Part shown: one piece after another, positions 17,252-25,179 of the stretch
Position numbering within the stretch: the stretch's first letter is position 1
How the letters are laid out: each line of letters opens with the position of its first letter
Assembly (NCBI RefSeq): GCF_002803075.1
Contig: NZ_NNBK01000019.1
Span: 140,081 to 179,525 of the forward strand
Length of the DNA: 39,445 nucleotides
Direction: 5' to 3'
DNA from: Streptomyces sp. CB01373
GTDB taxonomy: Bacteria > Actinomycetota > Actinomycetes > Streptomycetales > Streptomycetaceae
Program-made: the position numbers and the translations under genes
The notes under the pieces: model-generated
Databases searched by the model: none
Told to the model about the DNA's origin: nothing
Seen by the model: the letters and a program-made list of their open reading frames with translations, nothing else

Positions 17252-18214
17252 ATGGCGCAGCGAACCGTTCTCGTCGTCCTCTTCGACGCCGTCCAGAGCC
17301 TCGACGTCACCGGCCCCGTGGAGGTCTTCGCCGGTGCCGAACGGCATGTACCGGGGTCGTACCGCATCCATACGGCCTCCTTGGACGGCGGTCCCGTCCG
17401 CAGCTCCAGCGGCCTGACCCTGGTACCGGACTCCCCGCTCGCCGGCGCTCCCGCGCCGCACACGCTGCTGGTGCCCGGCGGTGAGGGCACCCGCCGGGCG
17501 GACCCGCGGCTGGTCGACTGGGTCCGCGGGCACGGGCCGGGCGCCGCGCGCCTGGTCTCGGTGTGCACCGGCGCGATCCTGCTGGCCGAGGCGGGCCTGC
17601 TGGACGGCCGCCGGGCCACGACCCACTGGGCGTACTGCGACAAGCTCGCCCGCGACCACCCCTCCGTCGAGGTGCACGCGGAGCCGGTCTACGTGCGCGA
17701 CGGGGAGGTGGCGACCTCGGCCGGCGTGACCTGCGGCATCGACCTGACCCTCGCGCTCGTCGAGGAGGACCTCGGCCGCGACGTCGCGCTGAGTGTCGCC
17801 CGCCACCTGGTGGTCTTCCTGCGCCGGCCCGGCAACCAGGCCCAGTTCAGCGCCCAGCTCGCCGCACAGACGGCCCGGCGGGAACCCCTGCGGGACGTAC
17901 AGCAGTGGATCACCGAGCATCCGGCGGACGACCTGTCCGTCGAGGCGCTCGCCGCCCGTGCCCGCCTCTCGCCGCGCCACTTCGCCCGCGCGTTCCGGGC
18001 GGAGACCGGCACCACCCCCGGCCGCTACGTCGACCGGGTCCGACTGGAACACGCCCGCCGGCTCCTCGAGGACACCGCCGACGGCGTCGAGGAGATCTCC
18101 CGCGCCAGCGGCTACGGCACCCCGGAGGCCATGCGGCGCGCGTTCGTCAAGGCGCTGGGCGCCGCCCCGGCCGAGTACCGGAGACGGTTCCGCCCCGCTC
18201 CCGCCACCACCTGA
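17252..18214 (+). CDS. GlxA-family transcriptional regulator (DJ-1/PfpI domain + AraC HTH)
   Basis: A 320-aa protein. Residues about 5-190 are a DJ-1/PfpI (class I glutamine-amidotransferase-like) domain with VLFDAVQSLDVTGPVEVF, LLVPGGEG and the nucleophile-elbow Cys105 in LVSVCTGAILLAEAGLLDGRRATTHW. Residues about 215-315 carry two AraC-type helix-turn-helix motifs (LSVEALAARARLSPRHFARAFRAETGTTP and VEEISRASGYGTPEAMRRAFVKALG). The fold is shared with ArgR/GbdR-like regulators that sense small nitrogenous ligands. The next gene, 21 bp downstream, is a stand-alone DJ-1/PfpI protein, so the pair probably forms a regulator-enzyme unit. The start is set by the ATG immediately after a promoter-like sequence. 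Confidence 0.92.
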   Translation: MAQRTVLVVLFDAVQSLDVTGPVEVFAGAERHVPGSYRIHTASLDGGPVRSSSGLTLVPDSPLAGAPAPHTLLVPGGEGTRRADPRLVDWVRGHGPGAARLVSVCTGAILLAEAGLLDGRRATTHWAYCDKLARDHPSVEVHAEPVYVRDGEVATSAGVTCGIDLTLALVEEDLGRDVALSVARHLVVFLRRPGNQAQFSAQLAAQTARREPLRDVQQWITEHPADDLSVEALAARARLSPRHFARAFRAETGTTPGRYVDRVRLEHARRLLEDTADGVEEISRASGYGTPEAMRRAFVKALGAAPAEYRRRFRPAPATT

Positions 18215-18235
18215 CACCCACACGGAGGGAAATCC

Positions 18236-18871
18236 ATGCGGATCGCCATCGTCCTGTTCGACCGCTTCACCGCCCTGGACGCCGTGGGCCCGTACGAGAC
18301 CCTCGGCCGGCTCCCGGGCGCCGAGACCGTCTTCGTCGCCGAACGGACCGGACCCGTCCGCACCGAGACCGGGCACCTCGCGCTCACCGCCGACCGGACC
18401 CTGGGCGACGTTCCCGACCCTGGCATAGTCGTCGTCCCGGGCGGCCCCGGCCAGGCGTCGCAGATGGAGAACGAGACCCTGCTGGACTGGCTGCGCACCG
18501 CCGACGCCACCAGCACCTGGACCACCTCCGTGTGCACCGGCTCGCTGCTGCTCGCCGCCGCCGGGCTGCTCGACGGCCGCCGCGCGACCTCGCACTGGCT
18601 GGCCCTCGACCAGTTGAGGCGTTTCGGAGCCGAGCCCACGGGAGAGCGGGTCGTCTTCGACGGCAAGTACGTCACGGCCGCCGGCGTCTCCTCGGGCATC
18701 GACATGGGCCTCACGCTGCTCGGCCGGATCGCGGGCGACGAACACGCCCAGGCCGTCCAGCTGCTGACCGAGTACGACCCGCAGCCGCCCTACGACGCCG
18801 GATCACCCGAGAAGGCGCCCGCGCACCTCGTCGAGGAGTTCCGGGCCAAGAGCCGCTTCGTGCTGACGTAG
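18236..18871 (+). CDS. DJ-1/PfpI family protein (isonitrile hydratase-like)
   Basis: A 211-aa single-domain protein with a strong GGAGG ribosome-binding site. It begins IAIVLFDRFTALDAVGPYETL. It has VVVPGGPGQ and the nucleophile elbow Cys100 in SVCTGSLLLAAAGLLDGRRATSHW, followed by VTAAGVSSGIDMGLTLL. This arrangement matches the isonitrile-hydratase-like branch (InhA of Pseudomonas), which converts isonitriles to N-formamides; other members are glyoxalases or have unknown substrates. It shares architecture with the N-terminal domain of its upstream neighbour and is almost certainly co-transcribed with it. Substrate unknown. Confidence 0.88.
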   Translation: MRIAIVLFDRFTALDAVGPYETLGRLPGAETVFVAERTGPVRTETGHLALTADRTLGDVPDPGIVVVPGGPGQASQMENETLLDWLRTADATSTWTTSVCTGSLLLAAAGLLDGRRATSHWLALDQLRRFGAEPTGERVVFDGKYVTAAGVSSGIDMGLTLLGRIAGDEHAQAVQLLTEYDPQPPYDAGSPEKAPAHLVEEFRAKSRFVLT

Positions 18872-18879
18872 ACGGCCGG

Positions 18880-19626
18880 CTACCGCACGCTCCAGGTGAA
18901 CCGGGCGGTCCGGCACTCCAGGAACGCGGTGACGCCCTCCGCGGTGTCGCCGCTCGCGCACGCCTGCTCGGCCCAGTGGGCGTCGCGGTCCGTGCGGCCG
19001 TCCGCGAACTCCTTCGCCGCGGCCTGCGTCAGCTGCGAGCGAGCGGCGAGGATTTCGGTGAACTCCGTGACCCGCTTGGCGAGTTCGCCCTCCGGCAGCA
19101 CCTCGTCGACCAGGCCGGTGCGCAGCGCGCGCTCCGTGTCGATCAACTCGCCCGAGAAGAGCAGGTACTTGGCGGTCGCCGGGCCCACCAGGGAGACCAG
19201 CCGGCGGGTGGCGGAGGAGGGGTAGACGATGCCCAGTCTGGCCGGCGTCACCCCGAACAGCGCGCCCGCCTCGGCGAACCGCAGGTCGCAGGCCGCCGCG
19301 AGCTGGGCGCCGCCGCCCACGCAGTGCCCGCGCACCGCCGCCAGCGTCGGCTTGGGGAAGGCGGCGAGCGCCTCCTCGGCCTCTCCGGCGAGTCGCTGCG
19401 CCTCCCGCGGTGAGCCGCGCAGCGTGGAGATGTCGGCGCCGGAGCAGAACGTCTCGCCCGACCCCGTGAGCACCAGCGCCCGCACGCCCGGATCGGCCGC
19501 GAGGTCGTCCAGGAGCGGCGGCAGCGCCCGCCACATCGCGGCGGTCATCGCGTTGCGCTTGGCCGGGTGGTGGACCACGACGGTGGCCACCGCGCCGGTG
19601 ACGTCGTGCAGCAACTGCGGCTCCAT
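18880..19626 (-). CDS. enoyl-CoA hydratase/isomerase family protein
   Basis: A 248-aa crotonase-fold protein, typical family length. It shows HHPAKRNAMTAAMW, the oxyanion-hole segments FCSGADISTL and RGHCVGGGAQLAAACDLRFA, and FGVTPARLGIVYPSSATRRLV. The first catalytic Glu position of hydratases (GGGxE) is Gln here (GGGAQ). The second region reads TPARLGI rather than PEVxLGI, so the acid/base pair is not canonical. An isomerase, decarboxylase or other crotonase activity is therefore possible. The C-terminal GLVDEVLPEGEL is typical. It is convergent with the DJ-1 gene (8-bp gap) and divergent from the HdeD-like gene. The start follows a leaderless-type promoter. Confidence 0.9.
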   Translation of the reverse strand: MEPQLLHDVTGAVATVVVHHPAKRNAMTAAMWRALPPLLDDLAADPGVRALVLTGSGETFCSGADISTLRGSPREAQRLAGEAEEALAAFPKPTLAAVRGHCVGGGAQLAAACDLRFAEAGALFGVTPARLGIVYPSSATRRLVSLVGPATAKYLLFSGELIDTERALRTGLVDEVLPEGELAKRVTEFTEILAARSQLTQAAAKEFADGRTDRDAHWAEQACASGDTAEGVTAFLECRTARFTWSVR

Positions 19627-19635
19627 GCGCCGGAT

Positions 19636-19664
19636 GCTATCCGCCCGGCCGAGCGTTTGATCAA
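19636..19664 (-). promoter_or_regulatory. divergent promoter region; palindrome TTGATCAA may serve as -35 in both directions
   Basis: On the minus strand TTGATC (19664-19659) and GATAGC (19641-19636) are 17 bp apart, 9 nt before the ATG at 19626, giving an almost leaderless transcript. The -35 is half of the palindrome TTGATCAA (19657-19664). Rightward, the same palindrome is followed after 18-19 bp by GTTACGA (19681-19687), a possible -10 for the HdeD-like gene. Confidence 0.45.
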
Positions 19665-19749
19665 GAAGGGTCGGGGGACAGTTACGACACGGTGGCAAAG
19701 GGAACAAAACGTGGAAACGGGGGGCCCGCGCGGCTTCGAGGAGGCGCCG

Positions 19750-20328
19750 ATGGCCAGGTTGACCAAGCCCCGCAGTGAGACGGCGAAGATGCGCCGAGGT
19801 TTCGGCTGGCTCGCCGGACTCGGGGTGCTCCTGGTGCTGGCCGGTCTGGTCGGGCTCGTCTACACGGCCGCCGTCACGCTGACCTCCATGCTCCTGTTCG
19901 GCTGGCTGCTGCTGATCGGCGGTCTTGTCGGGCTGCTGCACGCGGTCCAGGCGCGCGGTTCGAGCTTCTTCTGGCTCGGTGTCATCGTGGCCGCCCTGAA
20001 CATCGCGGCGGGCGTGGTGGTCATCGGCCATCCGCACGCGACCGCCGCCGCGCTCACCATGTTCGCCGCCCTGCTGTTCCTGACCGGCGGCCTGTTCCGG
20101 GTGGTCGGCAGCGTCGTGGTGCGCGGGCCCCAGTTCGGCTGGACGCTGCTGCTGGGCGCCTTCTACCTGCTGCTGGGCGTCCTGGTCCTGGGCTCCTGGC
20201 CGAGCAGCAGCCAGTACGTCATCGGCGCCTTCTTCTCCCTCGCCCTGCTCTTCGACGGCCTCGGCCTGATCGCGACCGGCTTCGGCGGCCGCCGCATCGT
20301 CGGCATGGTCTCCGACGGCACCGCCTAG
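19750..20328 (+). CDS. HdeD/DUF308 family integral membrane protein
   Basis: A 192-aa protein. ATG 19750 is favoured by GAGGAGG 5 nt upstream; GTG 19711 is an in-frame alternative. After a short basic N-terminus (MARLTKPRSETAKMRRG) there are six evenly spaced hydrophobic helices covering residues 18-185, the DUF308/HdeD topology. E. coli HdeD is linked to acid resistance; actinobacterial members are uncharacterised. There are no charged pore residues or enzymatic motifs. It is monocistronic and divergent from the enoyl-CoA hydratase. Confidence 0.88.
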   Translation: MARLTKPRSETAKMRRGFGWLAGLGVLLVLAGLVGLVYTAAVTLTSMLLFGWLLLIGGLVGLLHAVQARGSSFFWLGVIVAALNIAAGVVVIGHPHATAAALTMFAALLFLTGGLFRVVGSVVVRGPQFGWTLLLGAFYLLLGVLVLGSWPSSSQYVIGAFFSLALLFDGLGLIATGFGGRRIVGMVSDGTA

Positions 20329-20488
20329 CGGTGCCGTCCCGGCCGGACCGGGCGCGGGGACACATGGACCGTACAACCCGAAAAGTTCGCGATGTCGGCG
20401 TGGACGGGACAGTACCGGTCCCGTCCCTGACGGATTCGTGCGGCAACGGTCACAAGGCGCTTGAAACACGCTGACTTGTGTTCAGTCC

Positions 20489-20518
20489 TTGGGCTGGGCG
20501 CGGTGCGTTACCAACACT
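20489..20518 (+). promoter_or_regulatory. possible promoter upstream of the RsbW-like gene
   Basis: TTGGGC (20489-20494) and AACACT (20513-20518) are separated by 18 bp. Six nt later GTG codons at 20525 and 20528 are in frame with the ATPase gene, raising the possibility of a leaderless, 11- or 12-residue-longer product. The upstream 20329-20488 segment holds only an imperfect inverted repeat (TGAAACAC...GTGTTCA). Confidence 0.35.
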
Positions 20519-20560
20519 CGACGTGTGGTGACAATCGAGCGCGAGGGTGGCGACCGGACG

Positions 20561-21070
20561 ATGGACAACCACGGGCGCGGGTACGGCTCACGCCCGGAGG
20601 ACGGCGCGGGGGCACCCCTGGGCGACGTACCGCCGGATCCGCTGCCGTACGAGGGCGTCTGGCGGTTCACCGCGCCCGCCGTCGACGCCTCCGTCCCGCA
20701 GGCCCGGCACGCGGTCCGGGACCTGCTGCTGCGCCAGGGCGTCCCGGTCTCGGACGACCTGGTCCACGGGCTGCTGCTGATCGTGTCCGAACTGGTCACG
20801 AACGCCGTACGGCACGCGGCGCTGCTCTCGCCGACGCTCGCCGTGGAGGTCGCGGTCGGCGCGGAGTGGGTGCGGGTGTCCGTGGAGGACAACCACCCCT
20901 ACCGCCCCACCGCCCTGGAGACCGACCACGCGCGCACCGGCGGGCGCGGGCTGCTGCTGGTCCGCGAGATCGCGCGGGAGGCCGGCGGTGTCTGCGACGT
21001 CGAGCACACCGCGAGCGGCGGCAAGGTGATCTGGGCCGCCCTGCCGCTCAAGCCCGCACACCAGGTCTGA
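20561..21070 (+). CDS. ATP-binding protein, HATPase_c_2 (anti-sigma factor RsbW/SpoIIAB-like serine kinase)
   Basis: A 169-aa protein from ATG 20561, with GAGGGTGG ~10 nt upstream; GTG 20525 or 20528 are alternatives. After a ~35-residue disordered, Gly-rich N-terminus comes a GHKL ATPase domain: FTAPAVDASVPQARHAVRDLL, the N-box LLLIVSELVTNAVRHA, the G1 box VRVSVEDNHPYRPTA, and GGRGLLLVREIA. Streptomyces has dozens of such stand-alone RsbW-like proteins that control sigma factors or anti-anti-sigma factors, or act with SpoIIE phosphatases. No partner gene is adjacent, so the target is unknown. It is convergent with idi. Confidence 0.88.
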   Translation: MDNHGRGYGSRPEDGAGAPLGDVPPDPLPYEGVWRFTAPAVDASVPQARHAVRDLLLRQGVPVSDDLVHGLLLIVSELVTNAVRHAALLSPTLAVEVAVGAEWVRVSVEDNHPYRPTALETDHARTGGRGLLLVREIAREAGGVCDVEHTASGGKVIWAALPLKPAHQV

Positions 21071-21097
21071 CAGTGCCCCCGGCGCCGTCCCCGGAGC

Positions 21098-21688
21098 TCA
21101 CCAGCCGGCGGGACCCGTCAGCTCCCTGACCGCGGGGCGGGCCGCGTCCAGCACGGTCGGGAACCAGACCGAGAAGGTGTCCCGCGCCTGCCGCTCCGCC
21201 AGCTCGGCGGGCGTAACGAACGCCGTGGCGGCGATCTCCTCCGGGTCCGGCCGCAGCGGGGACTGCACCAGGCCGACGAAGAGGTGGTTGTACTCCTGCT
21301 CCACCAGGCCCGACTCCGGGTCCGGGTGGTGGTAGCGGACCGTGCCCGCCTCGGCGAGCAGCGACGGGGAGATCCCCAGCTCCTCGTACGTGCGCCGGGC
21401 CGCCGCCGCCATGGGCGCCTCACCGGGGTAGGGGTGGCCGCAGCAGCTGTTGGACCACACGCCGGGGGAGTGGTACTTGCCCAGGGCCCGCTGCTGCAGC
21501 AGCAGCCGGCCGCGGTTGTCGAACAGGAACACGGAGAAGGCGCGGTGCAGTCGTCCCGGTGGCTGGTGGGCGGACAGCTTCTCCGCGGTGCCGATCGTCA
21601 CGCCGTCCTCGTCGACCAGTTCCAGCAAGATCGCTTCCGCGGCGCCGTTCGACGAGCTGTGCTTCGCGGTGGCAGGTGTGGTCGGCAT
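21098..21688 (-). CDS. idi: isopentenyl-diphosphate delta-isomerase, type 1
   Basis: A 196-aa Nudix-fold enzyme. ATG 21688 is chosen over ATG 21694 because AAGG lies 6 nt upstream of the former. Conserved metal and active-site elements are PPGRLHRAFSVFLFD, the Cys/His motif SNSCCGHPYPGE, RRTYEELGI, the metal-binding Glu in QEYNHLFVG, and TFSVWFP. It interconverts isopentenyl and dimethylallyl diphosphate and so feeds isoprenoid chain synthesis. It sits ~9 kb from the hopanoid operon, with the glycerol-1-phosphate operon between them. A 276-bp non-coding gap (21689-21964) separates it from the CDF gene and holds only three short CCGGCACT-type repeats near 21737-21764. Confidence 0.95.
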   Translation of the reverse strand: MPTTPATAKHSSSNGAAEAILLELVDEDGVTIGTAEKLSAHQPPGRLHRAFSVFLFDNRGRLLLQQRALGKYHSPGVWSNSCCGHPYPGEAPMAAAARRTYEELGISPSLLAEAGTVRYHHPDPESGLVEQEYNHLFVGLVQSPLRPDPEEIAATAFVTPAELAERQARDTFSVWFPTVLDAARPAVRELTGPAGW

Positions 21689-21964
21689 ACCCATCCTTCA
21701 CTTCGGTCCTCGAGTCACAAGTCTGCCGTACGAAACCGGCACTCCCGGCACTTCCCGGCACTCCGCATGTCCTGCGGGACGCCGTGGTCCGCGGCTCGAC
21801 AGCCGCCGGGCACCGTTGGGCATCGTGCCCGGCCGGTCACACCCGGAACCGTCCGGACACTCCCTGTGACGAGTCCCTGGGCGCACGCCGAGCCCCGCGA
21901 TACGGCGCGGGCGCCGTGCGCGCCGGGCTCCCCAGGCCGGTCGGCGCCGCGGGGGAGGGGCCCG

Positions 21965-22903
21965 TCAGTGACACAGGCGCGCCTCGTGCTCCGCGTGCCC
22001 GCTCGGCTCCAGCTGGAAGGTGCAGTGCTCCACGTCGAAGTGGTCCCCGAGGCAGCCCTGGAGCTCGTGCAGCAGCTTCTCGTGGCCGGTGGCGCTGAGC
22101 GCGTCGGAGCGGACGACCACGTGCGCGGAGAGCACCGGCAGACCCGAGGTGATCGTCCAGGCGTGCAGGTCGTGCACGTCCTCCACGCCGTCGAGCGCCA
22201 GGATGTGCGCCCGCACCTCGTCCATGTCGACGTTCTTCGGGGCCGCCTCCAGCAGCACGTCGAGGGTCTCGCGCAGCAGCCGGAGGGTGCGCGGCACGAT
22301 CAGCAGGCCGATGGCGAGGGAGGCGACGGGGTCGGCGGCCTGCCAGCCGGTGAGCAGGATCACGGCCGCCGAGATCATGACGGCCACCGAGCCGAGCGCG
22401 TCCGCGGCCACCTCCAGGAAGGCACCGCGCACGTTCAGGCTCTCCTTCTGGCCGCGCATCAGCAGCATCAGGGAGACCGAGTTCGCCACCAGGCCGATCG
22501 CGCCGAACACGAGCATCAGCCCGCCGTGGGTGGGAGCCGGGGTGAGGAACCGCTCGACCGCCTCGTAGAGGACATAGCTGCCGACGCCGAGCAGCAGCAG
22601 GCAGTTCGCGAGCGCGGCGAGGATCTCCGCGCGGGCGTAGCCGAAGGTGCGGTTCCCGCTCGGCGGGCGGTTGGCGAAGTGGATGGCCAGCAGCGCCATG
22701 CCGAGGCCGAGCGCGTCCGTGGCCATGTGGGCGGCGTCCGCGATCAGCGCCAGCGAGTCCGCGAGCAGGCCGCCGACGATCTCCACCACCATCACGGTGA
22801 GCGTGATCGACAGCGCGATGCGCAGCGTGCCGCGGTGCGCTGCGCCGGCCGTGCCGCCCGCTCCGGCGCCGTGCGCGTGCCCGTGGTCGTGACCGGCCCC
22901 CAT
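21965..22903 (-). CDS. cation diffusion facilitator (CDF/CzcD family) metal exporter
   Basis: A 312-aa protein with an N-terminal His-rich tail (GHDHGHAHG), six transmembrane helices over about residues 27-205, and a cytosolic C-terminal ferredoxin-like domain with further His (DLHAWTITSG, then HFDVEHCTFQLE). TM2 carries the DAAHMATDALGL metal motif (His-x3-Asp). TM5 reads LEVAADALGSV, so the usual first ligand of the TM5 pair is Glu rather than His or Asp. CDF proteins exchange cytosolic Zn2+, Co2+ or similar ions for protons, so it is probably a zinc or cobalt efflux pump. The 458-bp upstream region is shared with the divergent glycerol-1-phosphate operon. Confidence 0.93.
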   Translation of the reverse strand: MGAGHDHGHAHGAGAGGTAGAAHRGTLRIALSITLTVMVVEIVGGLLADSLALIADAAHMATDALGLGMALLAIHFANRPPSGNRTFGYARAEILAALANCLLLLGVGSYVLYEAVERFLTPAPTHGGLMLVFGAIGLVANSVSLMLLMRGQKESLNVRGAFLEVAADALGSVAVMISAAVILLTGWQAADPVASLAIGLLIVPRTLRLLRETLDVLLEAAPKNVDMDEVRAHILALDGVEDVHDLHAWTITSGLPVLSAHVVVRSDALSATGHEKLLHELQGCLGDHFDVEHCTFQLEPSGHAEHEARLCH

Positions 22904-23361
22904 GGGATGACCGCCCTTTCCGTATTGCGTCCGGGATCACAGTGAACTACGGGCCGGGGGTATGGGGCAACGCGGCACTGAACACCGTTGTCATGTCCCC
23001 TGACCTGCGCAAACGAACCGCAGGTCAGCGTGCGCGACGGCGCCGCGGCGCACCGCGGAGGGGCTGGTCCGACGGGCCCGGAGCGGGGGCCCGGGACGGT
23101 CTCCTCGGCGTCGCACGGAGCCGGATGTGACGAATGTCCGATCTGGTGCGGAGTTTGTGGCCCGGCGGCCGGATCACCCATGATGATCGCGGCGCAGGCT
23201 GCCGCGGACCGGGCCGGTCGGGCCGGTGAACGGGCGGTGAACGAGGGCTTCCCGCCATCCGATAGCCTCTGCCGACATGCCGCCCGGGCGCCACAGGCAG
23301 GCGGCGCACCCATATGCACACGACCGGCGCGCAGACGTCGGCACCCAGGGAGTGAGTTCGG
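22904..23361. other. 458-bp divergent intergenic region
   Basis: No credible gene is seen here. It contains the perfect inverted repeat at 23000-23028, two GGTGAACG direct repeats near 23225-23245, and a GTGAAC / GATAGC pair (18-bp spacing) about 100 bp upstream of the TTG start at 23362 that could be the operon promoter. The C-terminal side carries AGGGAG as a ribosome-binding site for that TTG. Confidence 0.6.
23000..23028. promoter_or_regulatory. perfect 10-bp inverted repeat, candidate operator or RNA hairpin
   Basis: CTGACCTGCG (23000-23009) and CGCAGGTCAG (23019-23028) are separated by the AT-richer CAAACGAAC. The position, ~100 bp upstream of the CDF start and ~330 bp upstream of the 7-gene operon, suits a regulator-binding site. 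A 5'-leader hairpin is the alternative. Confidence 0.5.
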
Positions 23362-25179
23362 TTGTCGACCGCCATCCTGACCGGTCAGCCGGTCCCCGGA
23401 TCGTCGATCGAAGGCGATCTGCGGTCCCTCGGATTCGACGTGCGGGTCGCCTCGGACGGCACCGACGCCGAGACACTGCTCGCCCAGGTGCCCGGTGACC
23501 AGCGGGTCGCCATCGTCGACGCCCGGTTCGTCGGCCATCCGCACGCGCTGCGCCTGGGCCTGACCGACCCCCGCTTCCCGCTCGCCGCAGTCCCCGGCGC
23601 GGTGACCGCCCGCCCGGCCGGCCGCCAGGCGCTGACCCGCGCGATGGCCCGCGAGAACTCCGACGGCGGCCACACCGCGGTCGCCGTCGCCGGCCTCGCC
23701 GACCGGATCTCCACGGCCCTGGACGCCGACGACTGCGAGGTGCACCGCCCCGTGCTCGGCAGTCTCGTCGCCGCCGTGCCCGAAGACCCCCAGACCCGCA
23801 ACGAGGCGCGGCAGGCCGTCGCCACCGTCGACGACGAGGCCGTCCGCCTGAAGTCGGCGGTCAAGGCCCGCGACGGCTTCTTCACCACCTTCTTCATCAG
23901 CCCGTACTCCCGCTACGTCGCCCGCTGGTGCGCCCGTCGCGGCCTGACCCCCAACCAGGTCACCACGGCCTCCCTGCTCACCGCGCTCATAGCCGCGAGC
24001 TGCGCCGCCACCGGCACCCGCGCCGGCTTCGTCGCCGCCGGCGTGCTGCTGATCGCCTCGTTCGTGCTGGACTGCGCCGACGGCCAGCTGGCCCGCTACT
24101 CGCTCCAGTACTCCACCCTCGGCGCCTGGCTGGACGCCACCTTCGACCGGGCCAAGGAGTACGCCTACTACGCCGGCCTCGCGCTGGGCGCCGCCCGCGG
24201 CGGCGACGACGTCTGGGCCCTGGCCCTGGCCGCCATGGTCCTCCAGACCTGCCGGCACGTGGTCGACTTCTCCTTCAACGAGGCGAACGCCGGAGACACC
24301 GACGCCACCGTCAACACCAGCCCCACCGCCGCCCTCTCCGACAGGCTCGACAGCGTCGGCTGGACGGTCTGGCTGCGCCGGATGATCGTCCTGCCCATCG
24401 GCGAGCGCTGGGCGATGATCGCGGTCCTGACGGCGCTGACGACCCCGCGGATCACCTTCTACGTCCTGCTCGTCGGCTGCGCCCTGGCGGCGACGTACAC
24501 CACGGCGGGCCGCGTCCTGCGGTCCGTGACCCGCAAGGCACGCCGCACCGACCGGGCGGCGCAGGCGCTGGCGGACCTCGCGGACAACGGGCCGATCGCG
24601 GCCTTCGTGGCCCGACTGCGTGATCCCAACGCGCGCTGGTACCTCGACTACCCGCTGCTGCAGGCCCTGGTCGGCGTGGCGATCCTCGCCGGGAGCCTGT
24701 ACGACGGCGACCGCTGGATGCCCTTCGTGGGCGCCTGCTTCTACGTCGTCTCCTCGGGCCTGGCACTCTCCCAGCCGCTCAAGGGCCCCCTCGACTGGCT
24801 CGTTCCCCCGCTGTTCCGTGCCGCCGAGTACGGCACCGTGCTGGTGCTGGCGGCACGAGCGGACGTGAACGGAGCACTTCCCGCGGCTTTCGGCCTGGTG
24901 GCGGCCGTCGCCTACCATCACTACGACACGGTGTACCGCATCCGCGGCAACGCCGGAGCGCCGCCGGCCTGGCTGGTGCGCGCACTCGGGGGGCAGGAGG
25001 GGCGGACGCTGCTCGTCACCGTGTTCGCCGCGCTGCTCACCGCCGCGCAGTTCAAGGTCGCGCTCACGGTTCTCGCCGTGGCCGTCGCCCTGCTGGTGCT
25101 CGTCGAGAGCATCCGCTTCTGGGTGGCCTCTCACCTGAGGGGCGCGCCCGCCGTACACGACGAAGGAGAACCCGCATGA
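23362..25179 (+). CDS. CDP-alcohol phosphotransferase with uncharacterised N-terminal domain (DUF5941-type), 605 aa
   Basis: Starts at TTG 23362, behind AGGGAG at a long spacing. Residues 1 to ~170 are soluble (AILTGQPVPGSSIEGDLRSLGF, later VAIVDARFVGHPHALRLGL) and match no catalytic motif I recognise; LAAGxGxR is absent. A basic linker (AVKARDGFFTTFFISPYSRYVARW) leads to LTPNQVT and a membrane domain with the complete CDP-alcohol phosphotransferase signature: Asp237, Asp240, Gly241, Arg245, Gly254, Asp258, Asp262. Further helices run to the C-terminus (about residues 425-595), probably the DUF5941 region. It should transfer a phospho-alcohol from a CDP-linked donor to an acceptor alcohol in the membrane. 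The layout (alpha/beta domain, basic linker, phosphotransferase) resembles IPCT-DIPPS inositol-phosphate enzymes. Its stop overlaps the next start as ATGA. Confidence 0.88.
   Translation: MSTAILTGQPVPGSSIEGDLRSLGFDVRVASDGTDAETLLAQVPGDQRVAIVDARFVGHPHALRLGLTDPRFPLAAVPGAVTARPAGRQALTRAMARENSDGGHTAVAVAGLADRISTALDADDCEVHRPVLGSLVAAVPEDPQTRNEARQAVATVDDEAVRLKSAVKARDGFFTTFFISPYSRYVARWCARRGLTPNQVTTASLLTALIAASCAATGTRAGFVAAGVLLIASFVLDCADGQLARYSLQYSTLGAWLDATFDRAKEYAYYAGLALGAARGGDDVWALALAAMVLQTCRHVVDFSFNEANAGDTDATVNTSPTAALSDRLDSVGWTVWLRRMIVLPIGERWAMIAVLTALTTPRITFYVLLVGCALAATYTTAGRVLRSVTRKARRTDRAAQALADLADNGPIAAFVARLRDPNARWYLDYPLLQALVGVAILAGSLYDGDRWMPFVGACFYVVSSGLALSQPLKGPLDWLVPPLFRAAEYGTVLVLAARADVNGALPAAFGLVAAVAYHHYDTVYRIRGNAGAPPAWLVRALGGQEGRTLLVTVFAALLTAAQFKVALTVLAVAVALLVLVESIRFWVASHLRGAPAVHDEGEPA

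Noticed and set aside
20329..20400. Terminator after the HdeD-like gene
   Set aside because: GTCCCG...CGGGGAC pairing is imperfect (bulged) and short; not enough to call.
21689..21964. Small gene or RNA between idi and the CDF gene
   Set aside because: Only short CCGGCACT repeats and no ribosome-binding-site-supported ORF; treated as empty promoter/3' region.
23362..23890. N-terminal domain of the 605-aa protein as a response-regulator receiver domain
   Set aside because: It has a vaguely similar alternating pattern (FDVRVASDGTDAE, VAIVDARF) but lacks the acidic pair near the N-terminus and the conserved Lys/Thr arrangement.
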